Of a stretch of 64,000 nt of DNA, positions 42,761-52,178 are shown in pieces. The stretch is from positions 45,673-109,672 of the forward strand of contig NZ_BBZF01000019.1 of the NCBI RefSeq assembly GCF_020884795.1, read 5' to 3'. This stretch comes from Micromonospora okii (GTDB taxonomy: Bacteria > Actinomycetota > Actinomycetes > Mycobacteriales > Micromonosporaceae). Under the pieces are notes generated by a model that worked only from the letters and a program-made list of their open reading frames with translations, made no database searches and was not told the origin of the DNA. Every line of letters begins with the position of its first letter. Positions within the stretch are counted from its first letter, which is position 1. The translations under genes and the position numbers were made by a program.

Positions 42761-43963
42761 GTGACGACCACACCCCAGGCGGTCCGCAGGGCATCCCCGC
42801 GCACCCGCCCAGCGGCCAAGAAGGCCGCCAAGGCCGCGAAGGCCCCCGCACCCGAGCCGGCCACCGACCCGTCGGCCGTTCTGCTGCCGCAGGCCGAGCC
42901 GGTGCGGCTGATCGAGGCCGACGGCACCCCGTTGCCCGCCCGCGCCGACTACCCCGAGCCGCCCGTCGAGGCGCTGCGCGAGCTGTACCGCCGGATGGTC
43001 GTCGGCCGCCGGTTCGACACCCAGGCCACCGCCCTGACCAAGCAGGGCCGGCTCGCCGTCTACCCGTCCTCCCGGGGTCAGGAGGCGTGCCAGGTCGGCG
43101 GCGTGCTCGCCGTCCGCGACACCGACTGGGTCTTCCCGACCTACCGCGAGTCGATGGCGCTGGTCTCCCGGGGCATCGACCCGGTCGAGGTGCTCACCCT
43201 GCTGCGCGGCGACTGGCACTGCGGGTACGACCCGACCGCCGTGCACACCGCGCCCCAGTGCACCCCCCTGGCCACCCAGTGCGTGCACGCCGCCGGCCTG
43301 GCCTACGGCGAGACCCACCAGGGCCGCGACACCGTGGCGCTGGTGTACATCGGCGACGGCGCCACCAGCGAGGGCGACTTCCACGAGGGCGTCAACTTCG
43401 CCGCCGTGTTCAAGGCCCCCGTCGTCTACTTCGTGCAGAACAACAAGTACGCCATCAGCGTGCCGCTGTCCCGGCAGACCGCCGCCCCGTCGCTGGCGTA
43501 CAAGGGCGTCGGCTACGGGGTGCCCAGCGAGCAGGTCGACGGCAACGACCCGGTGGCCGTGCTCGCCGTGCTGACCCGCGCGGTCGCGCACGCCCGCGCG
43601 GGCCACGGCCCGTTCCTGGTGGAGGCGCACACCTACCGCATGGAGCCGCACACCAACGCCGACGACGCCACCCGCTACCGCGACGGCGCCGAGGTCGACA
43701 CCTGGCGCGACCGCGACCCGATCGCCCGGCTGGAGGCGTACCTGCGCGCCCGGGGCGCCCTCGACGACGCCGCCGTCGCCGCGGTCGCCGAGGAGGCCGA
43801 GGCGTACGCCGCCGACCTGCGGCAGCGGATGAACGCCCAGCCCGAGGTGCACCCGCTGAGCCTCTTCGACCACGTCTACGCCGAGCCGACCCCGCAACTG
43901 GTCGAGCAGCGCGAGATGGTCCGCGCCGAGCTGGCCGCCGCCGCCGAGGAGGACGGGCACTGA
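42761..43963 (+). CDS. bkdA: Branched-chain 2-oxoacid dehydrogenase E1 alpha
   Basis: 400 aa. An Ala/Lys-rich N-terminal tail (RRASPRTRPAAKKAAKAAK) precedes the ThDP-binding domain, with YPSSRGQEACQVG, FPTYRESMALV and the motif GDGATSEGDFHEGVN...VQNNKYAIS. These, and YRMEPHTNADDATRYR, are typical of branched-chain rather than pyruvate E1. It feeds isobutyryl-, isovaleryl- and 2-methylbutyryl-CoA into fatty acid and polyketide synthesis. GTG 42761 follows AGGAGG. Its stop overlaps E1 beta (TGATG). Confidence 0.9.
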   Translation: MTTTPQAVRRASPRTRPAAKKAAKAAKAPAPEPATDPSAVLLPQAEPVRLIEADGTPLPARADYPEPPVEALRELYRRMVVGRRFDTQATALTKQGRLAVYPSSRGQEACQVGGVLAVRDTDWVFPTYRESMALVSRGIDPVEVLTLLRGDWHCGYDPTAVHTAPQCTPLATQCVHAAGLAYGETHQGRDTVALVYIGDGATSEGDFHEGVNFAAVFKAPVVYFVQNNKYAISVPLSRQTAAPSLAYKGVGYGVPSEQVDGNDPVAVLAVLTRAVAHARAGHGPFLVEAHTYRMEPHTNADDATRYRDGAEVDTWRDRDPIARLEAYLRARGALDDAAVAAVAEEAEAYAADLRQRMNAQPEVHPLSLFDHVYAEPTPQLVEQREMVRAELAAAAEEDGH

Positions 43964-44967
43964 TGGGCGCCACCACCATGGCGAAGGCGCTCAACGCGGC
44001 GCTCGCCGACGCGCTGGCCGACGACGACCGGGTGCTCGTCTTCGGCGAGGACGTCGGCAGGCTCGGCGGCGTCTTCCGGATCACCGACGGGCTCCAGGCC
44101 CGCTTCGGCGACAAGCGCTGCTTCGACACCCCGCTCGCCGAGGCCGGCATCGTCGGCTTCGCCGTCGGCCTGGCCATGTCCGGGCTGCGGCCGGTCGTGG
44201 AGATGCAGTTCGACGCGTTCGCCTACCCGGCGTTCGAGCAGATCGCCTCGCACGTGGCGAAGCTGCGCAACCGCACCCGGGGGGCGCTGAGCGTCCCCAT
44301 GGTGATCCGGGTGCCGTACGCCGGGGGCATCGGCGGGGTCGAGCACCACTGCGACTCGTCGGAGGCGTACTACGCCCACACCCCGGGCCTGAAGGTCGTC
44401 ACCCCGGCGACCGTCGCCGACGCGTACTCGCTGCTGCGGGAGGCGATCGCCGACCCCGACCCGGTCGTGTTCATGGAGCCGAAGAAGCTCTACTTCTCCA
44501 GCGCCGAGGCCGACCTGCCGGCGCGCACCGAGCCGTTCGGCCGGGCCGTCGTGCGCCGCCCCGGCCGCGACGCCACCCTGGTCGCGTACGGGCCGGCGGT
44601 GCCGGTCGCCCTGGAGGCCGCCGAGGCCGCCCGGGACGAGGGCTGGGACCTGGAGGTCGTGGACGTGCGCACGATCGTCCCGTTCGACGACGCCACGGTC
44701 GCCGCCTCCGTGCGCCGCACCGGCCGGTGCGTGGTGATCTCCGAGGCACAGGGCTTCGCAGGGGTCGGCGCGGAGATCGCCGCCCGGGTGCAGGAGCGCT
44801 GCTTCCACGCCCTGCACGCCCCCGTGCTGCGGGTGTCGGGCCTGGACATCCCGTACCCGGCGCCGATGCTGGAGCACACCCACCTGCCCGGCGTGGACCG
44901 GGTGCTCGACACGGTGGCCCGGCTCCAGTGGGACGACCAGCCCGACCCGCGCTGGGTGGCGGCATGA
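43963..44967 (+). CDS. bkdB: Branched-chain 2-oxoacid dehydrogenase E1 beta
   Basis: 334 aa. TMAKALNAALADALADD, FGEDVGRLGGVFR, EMQFDAFAYPAFEQI, VPYAGGIGGVEHHCDSSEAY and DVRTIVPFDD are all conserved E1-beta segments. It pairs with the upstream E1 alpha. It overlaps both neighbours by a few bases, so the three genes are one operon. It differs in length and motifs from the E1 beta at 11415, which belongs to the biosynthetic cluster. Confidence 0.92.
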   Translation: MGATTMAKALNAALADALADDDRVLVFGEDVGRLGGVFRITDGLQARFGDKRCFDTPLAEAGIVGFAVGLAMSGLRPVVEMQFDAFAYPAFEQIASHVAKLRNRTRGALSVPMVIRVPYAGGIGGVEHHCDSSEAYYAHTPGLKVVTPATVADAYSLLREAIADPDPVVFMEPKKLYFSSAEADLPARTEPFGRAVVRRPGRDATLVAYGPAVPVALEAAEAARDEGWDLEVVDVRTIVPFDDATVAASVRRTGRCVVISEAQGFAGVGAEIAARVQERCFHALHAPVLRVSGLDIPYPAPMLEHTHLPGVDRVLDTVARLQWDDQPDPRWVAA

Positions 44968-46409
44968 GCACCGCCACGGGCACCCTCGACTTCCTCCTGC
45001 CCGACCTCGGCGAGGGGCTGACCGAGGCGGAGATCGTGCAGTGGCGGGTCGCCGTGGGCGACACCGTCACCGTGGACCAGAGCGTGGTCGAGGTGGAGAC
45101 CGCCAAGGCCGTCGTGGACGTGCCCTGCCCGTACGCCGGCCGGGTCGTCGCCCTGCACGGCGCGGCGGGCGAGACGCGGCCCGTGGGCCAGCCGCTGATC
45201 ACCATCGCGCCGCTCGACGGCGCGGGAGAGGCGGCCGGGCCCGCCCGCGCGGGCGAGCCCGCCGGGCACGCCACCTACCGGGAGGAGGAGCGGGCCGGCT
45301 CCGGCAACGTCCTCATCGGGTACGGCACCGGACACGGCGCGACGGGCCGGCGGCGACGCCGCCCCCGCCTCGCGCTCGCCCCCGACCCTGCCCCCACCGC
45401 CACCCCGGCCCCGGCGGTCGTCGCCCCGCTCCCCGTCCCCGCATCGGCTCGCGCATCCGCTCCCGCACCCGGCGCGGCGCTGGTGATCTCGCCGATCGTG
45501 CGGCGGCTGGCCCGCGAGCACGGCATCGACCCGGCGACCCTGCGCGGCACCGGCCCGGGCGGGGTGGTCCGCCGCGCCGACGTCGAGGCGGCCCTGGCCG
45601 CCGCGCCGGCCCCGGCGCCTTCGGCCGCCCCGCCCCCCGGGCTCTCGGCCGCCCCGCCGGCCCCCACCCGGCTCGCCCCGGTCCCGGGCCGCCCCGAGTC
45701 CGCCGACCCCGCCGGTGGGGACCTGGTCATCCCGCTCACCGGCATCCGCAAGGTGATCGCCGACAAGCTCTCCCGCAGCCGGCGGGAGATCCCCGAGGTG
45801 ACCATCTGGGTCGACGCCGACGCCACCGCCCTGGTGGAGACCCGCCGGGCGATCAACGCCGCCACCCCCGACGAGCCGGTGAGCATCCTGGCCCTGCTGG
45901 CCCGGATCTGTCTCAGCGGGTTGCGCCGGTTCCCGCAGCTCAACGCGCACGTCGACACCGAGGGGCAGCGGATCACGCAGTCGGCCGGCGTGCACCTGGG
46001 CATCGCGGCGCAGACCGACCGGGGCCTGGTCGTCCCGGTGCTGCGCGACGCCCAGCGCCTCACCACCCGGGAGCTGGCCGCCGCGCTCGCCGAGACCACG
46101 GCGGCGGCCCGGGCGGGCACCCTGCCGCCGGCCCGCCTCACGGGCGGCACCTTCACCCTCAACAACTACGGGGTGTTCGGCGTCGACGGCTCCACCCCGA
46201 TCATCAACCACCCGGAGGCGGCGCTGCTCGGGGTGGGGCGGATCGTGGACAAGCCGTGGGTCGTCGACGGGCAACTCGCCGTGCGCAAGGTGACCCAGCT
46301 CAGCCTCACCTTCGACCACCGCGTCTGCGACGGCGGCGTGGCCGGCGGCTTCCTCCGGCACGTCGCCGACTGCGTCGAGCAGCCCGCCCTGCTGGTCGCC
46401 AACGTGTGA
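44964..46409 (+). CDS. bkdC: Dihydrolipoyl acyltransferase E2 of the branched-chain 2-oxoacid complex
   Basis: 481 aa. One lipoyl domain (residues 1-85, lipoyl Lys in VETAKAVV), a peripheral-subunit-binding domain (SPIVRRLAREHGIDPATLRGTGPGG), an Ala/Pro-rich linker, and the catalytic domain with LSLTFDHRVCDGG (active His and Asp). An RRRRRPR patch follows the first domain. The E3 subunit is not encoded here and is likely shared. The ATG at 44964 overlaps the E1 beta stop. Confidence 0.92.
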   Translation: MSTATGTLDFLLPDLGEGLTEAEIVQWRVAVGDTVTVDQSVVEVETAKAVVDVPCPYAGRVVALHGAAGETRPVGQPLITIAPLDGAGEAAGPARAGEPAGHATYREEERAGSGNVLIGYGTGHGATGRRRRRPRLALAPDPAPTATPAPAVVAPLPVPASARASAPAPGAALVISPIVRRLAREHGIDPATLRGTGPGGVVRRADVEAALAAAPAPAPSAAPPPGLSAAPPAPTRLAPVPGRPESADPAGGDLVIPLTGIRKVIADKLSRSRREIPEVTIWVDADATALVETRRAINAATPDEPVSILALLARICLSGLRRFPQLNAHVDTEGQRITQSAGVHLGIAAQTDRGLVVPVLRDAQRLTTRELAAALAETTAAARAGTLPPARLTGGTFTLNNYGVFGVDGSTPIINHPEAALLGVGRIVDKPWVVDGQLAVRKVTQLSLTFDHRVCDGGVAGGFLRHVADCVEQPALLVANV

Positions 46410-46442
46410 CCCACCCCGACCCGGCCCGCCGGGCCCGGGACA

Positions 46443-46506
46443 GGCCGGCAGATCCTGGTAGTTTCCGGCCCCGATGGGGGCCGTTCCTTACCAAGGTCTG
46501 CCGGCC
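46443..46506 (+). terminator. Extended stem-loop, terminator or structured RNA
   Basis: GGCCGGCAGATCCTGGTA pairs with TACCAAGGTCTGCCGGCC (16 of 18 positions), enclosing an inner hairpin CGGCCCC-GATG-GGGGCCG. The internal loops GTTTC and GTTCCT are symmetrical. It lies 34 bp after the E2 stop. Confidence 0.7.
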
Positions 46507-46710
46507 TCCCAGTTGGCGAGACGGAAGTCTCTGGAGGTGGGCAGCGCCGGGACCGTCACGGGGGCGTCGACGTACCGAAACGGTTAATCAGGGACACGTG
46601 CTGAGAAATGGTGCAGGCCCGCCAGCCGGGCCGATTGGTGTGCCATTGAATTGCGCGAAAAAGAGCCCGAAGCGGTCGTAAGGCCGGGCCGGACCGTGCG
46701 GGGACCAAGA

Positions 46711-46764
46711 ATTACCGAAATGGCGTGTCCGGGGCCGGCGATTGCCGAATGGCGCGTCCGGGAC
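46711..46764 (+). repeat. Imperfect direct repeat upstream of the beta-helix gene
   Basis: Copy 1 ATTACCGAAATGGCGTGTCC (46711) and copy 2 ATTGCCGAATGGCGCGTCC (46741), 30 bp apart, about three helical turns, in an otherwise gene-free leader. Possibly paired regulator-binding sites. Confidence 0.55.
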
Positions 46765-46855
46765 GGTCCCCGCGCCGCTCGTTTTCCGCCGCCGGGGCCG
46801 GGAAACCGGCGTGGGCGACGGCCGTCCGGCCGTCCCGCCCGAGGGGGAGAGTCGG

Positions 46856-48535
46856 ATGCCGTTCCAGGGGTTGCCCGCCGCCGTCCGTGACCGCCGCCCG
46901 CCCGTGGCCGGGGCGCCGCTGCACTGCGACGCCACCGACTACGGCCTGCGCGGTGACGGGGTGACCAACGACCAGCCGGCGCTGGCCGCGCTCGTGGACC
47001 GGCTCGGCGACGGGTACGCCGCCGACGGCCGGGCCCGGGTCATCTACTGCCCGCCCGGCATCTACTCGATCCGGGACGCGGGCACGGTCTGGCGCAGCGG
47101 GGTGTCCCTCGTCGGGGCCGGGCCGGGCGCGACCCGGTTCCTGCTCAGCAACGAGGGGAACCGGGCCGACCCGACGCCGCTGGCCTTCTGGACGACCGTC
47201 CAGCACGGCGCTGACCGGGGCCGGCACATCGCCGACTGCACGTTCGCCGACTTCGAGATCGACGGCTCCGGGGTGGCCATGGCCGAGTACAGCTACCTGG
47301 CCAAGGGCCTCGGCCTCCAGTACGTGGTGCGCGGCGTCTTCCGCAACCTCTACATCCACCACACCGCGGCGACCGGCCTGGGCTGCGACTTCCTCCAGGA
47401 CAGTCTGATCGAGGGGGTGGTGGTGGTCGGCTGCGGCCGGATGGACAACGGCCAGGAGATGGGCGGGGCCGGAATCGGCGTCGGCATCGGCGGCTGGGGC
47501 AGCGTCGAGCGGCTGACCATCGCCAACTGCACCACCCTCGCCAACGGCACCAACGGCATCTTCCTGGAGTTGCAGAAGGACTACTGGACCCCGCCGCGCG
47601 GCTACCGGATCGTCGGCTGCCACAGTCAGGGCAACCGGTTCGGCATCTCCGACTGGGGAGCGGACGGGCTGGTCGTCTCCGCCTGCACCATGATCGGCAA
47701 CCTGGAGGCCGGCTTCGACGTCTCCGGCGAGGGCACCTCCGGCGTGGCGGGCCGGGGCGGCCTGCTGGCCGACTGCGTCATCGACGGCAACGTCCGCGAC
47801 GGCATCAGCATGGGCAACACCCCCGGCCCGTACACGGTCCGGGGCAACCGGATCAGCGGGAACGGGGCCTACGGCTACCACGAGCACGACCTCGGGCACG
47901 GCTACCAGGGCGCGGCGACGGACGTCGTCGTCGACGGCAACGACTTCTGGGGCAACGGTCTCGACGCGATCCGGATCGACCGCCCGATGACCGACGCGGT
48001 GCTGACCGGCAACCGCATCCGCAACAACGGCCGGCAGTGCGCGGAGGCGTTCGTCGGGGGCGGCGAGTCCGTCCGCTACAGCGACCGGTCGCTGGTCGAC
48101 CGGGGGGCGAACTGGCCGCACGACGGGCACCGGGGCAAGGTGCTCCGGGTCGGCAAGCGGGTCGCGCTGGTCGCCGCCAACGACGGCACCGGCCTCACCC
48201 TCGCCCCGGTGCGCCCGGACGCCTTCACGGCGTGGAGCGGGGACACCCCGCTGCCCGGCTGCCGCTACGAGCTGCCGGCGGCGCCGGAGTGCCGGGCCGG
48301 CATCACGATCAACGCGGCGGTCGACTCGGCCACCGTCCGGGGCAACCGGATCTGGGACAACCACACCGAACGGACCCAGACCCACGGGCTGTGGATCACC
48401 GAGCGGGGCAGTTGCGTCGCCTGCCGGGTGGAGGACAACGACCTGGCCGGCAACGCCGTGGCCGCCACCCGCCTGGACACGCCGCCCGTGGGCGGCCGGT
48501 GGGAACGCAACCACGGCGACCAGGACTGGGACTGA
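46856..48535 (+). CDS. Right-handed beta-helix (pectate-lyase-like) protein
   Basis: 559 aa. CDATDYGLRGDGVTNDQPALAALV near the start is the usual opening of pectate-lyase-superfamily proteins, followed by repeating short turns with Asn (RIVGCHSQGNRFGISDWG, VDGNDFWGNGLDAI, LTGNRIRNNGRQC) that form the parallel helix. No signal peptide or anchor is seen, so it may be intracellular or exported otherwise. Function unknown; relatives degrade or bind polysaccharides. ATG 46856 has GGGGGAGA upstream; an upstream in-frame start at 46742 would add 38 residues across the direct repeats and is unlikely. Confidence 0.8.
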   Translation: MPFQGLPAAVRDRRPPVAGAPLHCDATDYGLRGDGVTNDQPALAALVDRLGDGYAADGRARVIYCPPGIYSIRDAGTVWRSGVSLVGAGPGATRFLLSNEGNRADPTPLAFWTTVQHGADRGRHIADCTFADFEIDGSGVAMAEYSYLAKGLGLQYVVRGVFRNLYIHHTAATGLGCDFLQDSLIEGVVVVGCGRMDNGQEMGGAGIGVGIGGWGSVERLTIANCTTLANGTNGIFLELQKDYWTPPRGYRIVGCHSQGNRFGISDWGADGLVVSACTMIGNLEAGFDVSGEGTSGVAGRGGLLADCVIDGNVRDGISMGNTPGPYTVRGNRISGNGAYGYHEHDLGHGYQGAATDVVVDGNDFWGNGLDAIRIDRPMTDAVLTGNRIRNNGRQCAEAFVGGGESVRYSDRSLVDRGANWPHDGHRGKVLRVGKRVALVAANDGTGLTLAPVRPDAFTAWSGDTPLPGCRYELPAAPECRAGITINAAVDSATVRGNRIWDNHTERTQTHGLWITERGSCVACRVEDNDLAGNAVAATRLDTPPVGGRWERNHGDQDWD

Positions 48536-48747
48536 AAGACGGGCCGGGTCGCAGGGGGCGAACCGGGCGTCCGCCGGTGGACGGTGCCGATCGTGACGCC
48601 GGGGAAACCGCGCGCGGGGCGACGATTTTCGTCCCGGTTCCACCGAAACTGTGGCAACCCCTCGACGCCTTTTCCGAAAACTGCGACGGAGCTGCTTCGG
48701 GGCCGTACAGAATGTGGCCAAAGGGGAGTGGAAAAGGGGTGCGGAAT

Positions 48748-50019
48748 ATGGACGTGAGGCGGCGATTCGCGCTGTTGGCGGCAACCGTCGCAGCCACACC
48801 ACTGGCCCTCGGCGGATGCACCGCCGAGCGTGAGAAGGTCGCCGGGTCGGCCGAGCGGGCGGCGCCGCCGCCGACGGTCGACGTGACGCCCGTCGACCGG
48901 ACCCGGGAGGTCCCGATCAGCGCCGAGATCGGCACCAGGGTCAGCCACGGCCGGGTCACCGCCGTCCGGCTCACCGACGACAGCGGCAGGCAGCTCGGGG
49001 GCGAGCCACGGGAGGACGGGTCGAGCTGGGTGCCCGACGCGCCCCTGGCCGGCGGGAAGACGTACACCGCCGAGGTGACCGTCACCGGGGACCGGGGGCG
49101 CACCGCCTCCCAGAAGACGACCTTCACGACCGCGCGGAAGTCGACCAAGCCGGCGATCACCAGCACGCTGTACTTCGCGGGGAACCGGACCTACGGCACC
49201 GCGATGCCCGTGACGGTCGCCTTCGAGCCGGCGGTGCCGAAGGAGGCCCGGGCGGCGGTGCAGAAGCGGCTGTTCGTCAGGACGGACCCGCCGCAGCCGG
49301 GCACCTGGTCGTGGCTGGAGGACGGCAGCCAGGTGTACTACCGGGCACCCGACCACTGGCGGCCGGGCACCACGATCAGCGTCCGGGCGGCCCTGGAGGG
49401 GCTGCCGATCGGCAAGGAGCTCGTGGGCGACGCCGAGCGGAAGGCCACCTCGAAGATCGGCCGGCAGGTCTCCCTCGACATCGACAACGCCACCAAGCAG
49501 ATCTCGGTCTTCCGCGACGGGAAGCTGGTGCGGCGGATCCCGACCAGCCTCGGCAAGCCGAGCACGCCCAGCTCCAGCGGCAAGATGGTGATCATGGAGA
49601 AGCACGACCGGACGACCTTCGACACCCGGGGCGAGCCTGACGGGGGGTACGTGATCGACGTCGACGACGCCCAGCGCCTCACCTGGGGCGGGGAGTTCAT
49701 CCACTCGGCGCCCTGGTCCGAGGGCGACCAGGGCAACACCAACGTCTCGCACGGCTGCGCCAACGTCTCGGCCAGCGCGGCGGACTGGCTGATGGGGATC
49801 ACCCAGGTCGGCGACCTGGTGACCGTCAAGGGGACCGAGGTGCCGCTGCAGGCCGGCAACGGCTGGACGGCCTGGAACGTGAGCTGGGAGGAGTTCGCCG
49901 CGGGCAGCGCCCTGCCCGTACCGGCCAATCTGCGGCCCAGCCCGCAGGCGGCGCCGCACCCGGGGGCGGTGGCCGGCGGCGGTTCGCCGGCACCGGCGCC
50001 CTCGGTCAGCGGCGGCTGA
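48748..50019 (+). CDS. L,D-transpeptidase (YkuD) lipoprotein
   Basis: 423 aa. Lipoprotein signal with lipobox LALGGC, Cys24 lipidated. Two Ig-like domains follow (VDVTPVDRTREVPISAEIG and TSTLYFAGNRTYGTAMPVT), then the YkuD domain with HSAPWS and the catalytic SHGCANVS. It makes 3-3 cross-links in peptidoglycan, as in the Ldt proteins of mycobacteria with the same domain order. The C-terminus is Pro/Ala-rich. ATG 48748 is preceded by AAAAGGGG. Confidence 0.92.
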   Translation: MDVRRRFALLAATVAATPLALGGCTAEREKVAGSAERAAPPPTVDVTPVDRTREVPISAEIGTRVSHGRVTAVRLTDDSGRQLGGEPREDGSSWVPDAPLAGGKTYTAEVTVTGDRGRTASQKTTFTTARKSTKPAITSTLYFAGNRTYGTAMPVTVAFEPAVPKEARAAVQKRLFVRTDPPQPGTWSWLEDGSQVYYRAPDHWRPGTTISVRAALEGLPIGKELVGDAERKATSKIGRQVSLDIDNATKQISVFRDGKLVRRIPTSLGKPSTPSSSGKMVIMEKHDRTTFDTRGEPDGGYVIDVDDAQRLTWGGEFIHSAPWSEGDQGNTNVSHGCANVSASAADWLMGITQVGDLVTVKGTEVPLQAGNGWTAWNVSWEEFAAGSALPVPANLRPSPQAAPHPGAVAGGGSPAPAPSVSGG

Positions 50020-50060
50020 GCGCCGGGAGGCGACCGAGAAACCGGGAGGAACGACCGAGG

Positions 50061-50094
50061 GGCCGGCCCGTCACCGCACGGTGGCGGGCCGGCC
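50061..50094 (+). terminator. Terminator after the L,D-transpeptidase gene
   Basis: GGCCGGCCCG and CGGGCCGGCC, with an inner CACC/GGTG stem around GCAC. Confidence 0.75.
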
Positions 50095-50307
50095 GCGTCC
50101 CTCCCGGGTACGTCCCCCGCCGCCGCTGCGGGCACGTCGACGCGGGACGAAGCGGGCACCCGGGCGGCGGGCGGGGGTGTGGGCGGGGGTGTGGGGGTCG
50201 CTCCTGCTCAGGGTTGACCCGTACCGCCTCGGGGTCCGACCCGGGGTGTACCCGGAGTCACCCCCGGGCAGGGCGGAATTGTCGGTGGGTGGGGCTAGAT
50301 TCGGGGC

Positions 50308-50814
50308 ATGCAGCAGCGCGACGACCGGTTCCACGTGCGCACCAGCGTGAGTGACGACGTGGTGGAGATGCGGGCGACCGGCGAGGTCGACATCGCCACG
50401 GTCGGCGTGCTCCGCTCCGCGCTCTGGGCCGCGCCGCCCCGGCCGCTGCTGCGGCTCGACATCTCCGAGGTGCGGCTGCTCTCCGCCGCCGGGGTGCGGG
50501 CGCTGGTCGCGGCCCACCGCCGGGTCCGCGCCCGGGGCGGCGTGCTGGTGCTCGTCGATCCGGCCCCGATGGTCGCCCGGGTGCTGCGGGTCACCGGCCT
50601 GGACCGCATCATCCCCGTCCGGGAGGGTGCCGCCCTCGCGGTCGCCCCGGCCCGCCCCGCCCCGGGGCCCGCCGAGGCGGTGACGCTGGCACCGGAGCGG
50701 GTCGCCGCGTCCGGGCCGCTCGCCGCCGCCCTGGGGTCACTGACGCCGCTGTCCGAGTCGTCCCCCGCGCGGCTGCCGCAGCCGTGCGACGAGCCGACGC
50801 TGGCCTGCGTCTGA
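50308..50814 (+). CDS. STAS-domain anti-sigma factor antagonist
   Basis: 168 aa. The STAS domain (residues 5-105) holds VVEMRATGEVDIATVGVLRSAL and the phosphoacceptor loop RLDISEVRLLSAAGVRALV, where the Ser is phosphorylated by a partner kinase. The remaining 60 residues are an Ala/Pro-rich tail without a recognised domain. No anti-sigma factor or sigma factor gene is adjacent, so its partners are elsewhere. The start ATG has a weak ribosome site. Confidence 0.85.
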   Translation: MQQRDDRFHVRTSVSDDVVEMRATGEVDIATVGVLRSALWAAPPRPLLRLDISEVRLLSAAGVRALVAAHRRVRARGGVLVLVDPAPMVARVLRVTGLDRIIPVREGAALAVAPARPAPGPAEAVTLAPERVAASGPLAAALGSLTPLSESSPARLPQPCDEPTLACV

Positions 50815-50875
50815 CGGCCGGGTCACGCCCGCGCGGGGCCGCCGGCCGGTGCCGACGCCCCCGCCACGTCCAGCG

Positions 50876-51244
50876 TCAGCGCACGCCGAGCAGGTCGACG
50901 ACGAAGATCAGGGTCTCGCCCGGCTTGATGAGACCGCCCGCGCCCTGGTTGCCGTACCCGAGGTGCGGCGGGATGGTGAGCTTGCGCCGGCCGCCCACGC
51001 GCATGCCGACCACGCCCCGGTCCCAGCCGGTGATGACCCGGCCGGCACCGAGCGGGAACTCGAACGGCTCGCCCCGGTTCCAGGACGAGTCGAACTCGCC
51101 GCCCGTCGAGTGGGCCACGCCGACGTAGTGCACGCTGGCCCGCTGGCCGACCTGGGCCTCCGGCCCGTCGCCGACGGTGATGTCCTCGATGACGAGATCG
51201 GCGGGCGGCGCGCCCTCGATCGGGCCGATGTCGGGCTTGTCCAT
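50876..51244 (-). CDS. FKBP-type peptidyl-prolyl cis-trans isomerase
   Basis: 122 aa single FKBP domain: VGQRASVHYVGVAHSTGGEFDSSW, FEFPLGAGRVITGWDRGVVGM and RKLTIPPHLGYGNQGA with LIFVVDLL. Active-site aromatic and Asp residues are present. Cytoplasmic, no signal. ATG 51244 directly precedes the domain. It accelerates proline isomerisation during folding. Confidence 0.92.
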   Translation of the reverse strand: MDKPDIGPIEGAPPADLVIEDITVGDGPEAQVGQRASVHYVGVAHSTGGEFDSSWNRGEPFEFPLGAGRVITGWDRGVVGMRVGGRRKLTIPPHLGYGNQGAGGLIKPGETLIFVVDLLGVR

Positions 51245-51407
51245 GCCGTACGCCTCCTGCTCGTGCGTCCACTGCGGTCGCCGTCGATCCTGCCGGATCG
51301 TGAACCGCCGATGCCCAGCGGTCCCCGGGCGCGGGTCCCGCCGGCCTCCCACACGCGACGGCGGGCGTCACCGCGAGGGTGACGCCCGCCGGGAGCGGTG
51401 CCTGTCG

Positions 51408-51956
51408 TCACCGCAGCCAGGGGAACCGCCGCACGACCGTCAGCCGCTTCCAGGCCCGCCCGAGGCCGAGGGTGTCGCCGGCGCTGGTCAGGGCCAGGAC
51501 CGCCAGCACCGCGGCGTAGATGAGGTGGTCGTCCATGAAGGGGTTGTTCTCGGGGGGCAGGACGGCCGTCCACATCATCACCAGCAGCAGGCCACCGGCG
51601 ACGGCGGCGACCCGGACGCCGATGCCGAGCAGCAGGGCCATGCCGATCGCGGCCAGGCCGATCATGAACAGCCAGTCCGCCCAGGCGGCGCCGGCGATCC
51701 CGCTGTAGAGGCCCTTGAACGGGCCGGCGGCGCCGAAGGCCAGGAAGCCCTTGGTGGGGCTGCCGCCGTTGATCCAGGCGCTCTTCGCCGCCGTCTCGTG
51801 GCCGAGGCCGAACAGCTTGTCGAGGAAGGCCCAGAGGAACGTCCAGCCGAGGGCGATCCGGATGCCGGCGAGCAGATAACGGGTGGCCCGCTCCCGGGTG
51901 GTCTCGGCCGCCGGAGCGATGGTGCTGGCGGTGGTCCGCTCAGTCGTCGCGGTCAT
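51408..51956 (-). CDS. DoxX-family membrane protein
   Basis: 182 aa with four predicted membrane helices: YLLAGIRIALGWTFLWAFLDKLFG is the characteristic DoxX N-terminal helix; the others lie near 100-120, 121-142 and 148-168. The first 25 residues are Thr/Ala-rich and cytosolic. Relatives help thiosulfate oxidation, or associate with superoxide-dependent redox complexes in mycobacteria. ATG 51956 has AAAGGA upstream. Confidence 0.85.
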   Translation of the reverse strand: MTATTERTTASTIAPAAETTRERATRYLLAGIRIALGWTFLWAFLDKLFGLGHETAAKSAWINGGSPTKGFLAFGAAGPFKGLYSGIAGAAWADWLFMIGLAAIGMALLLGIGVRVAAVAGGLLLVMMWTAVLPPENNPFMDDHLIYAAVLAVLALTSAGDTLGLGRAWKRLTVVRRFPWLR

Positions 51957-52178
51957 GGTGTCCACGTCCTTTCTGCCTCGCACCGCACTTCCCGGTGGCA
52001 TATTCAGCAAAACATGATCACCGGCATGGCCGTCAGGGCCGCACGGTCCGGTCAGGACCGGGACCTTCGACCCGTTCCACCCGGTCCGGTGGACCGTGCC
52101 GACCCGGCCGACGGCCCCTGCCGGCCGCGCCCGGGCGCTCGTAGCGTCGGTGGCGACGGACCGGTGAGGGAGGTCGTG

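Larger units (their letters stand above)
46410..46855. other. 446-bp intergenic region with structured repeats
   Basis: Between the bkd operon and the beta-helix gene. It contains an extended inverted repeat (46443-46506), an imperfect direct repeat (46711-46735 and 46741-46764), and lower GC than the flanks around 46570-46730. No open frame in it looks real. Confidence 0.6.
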
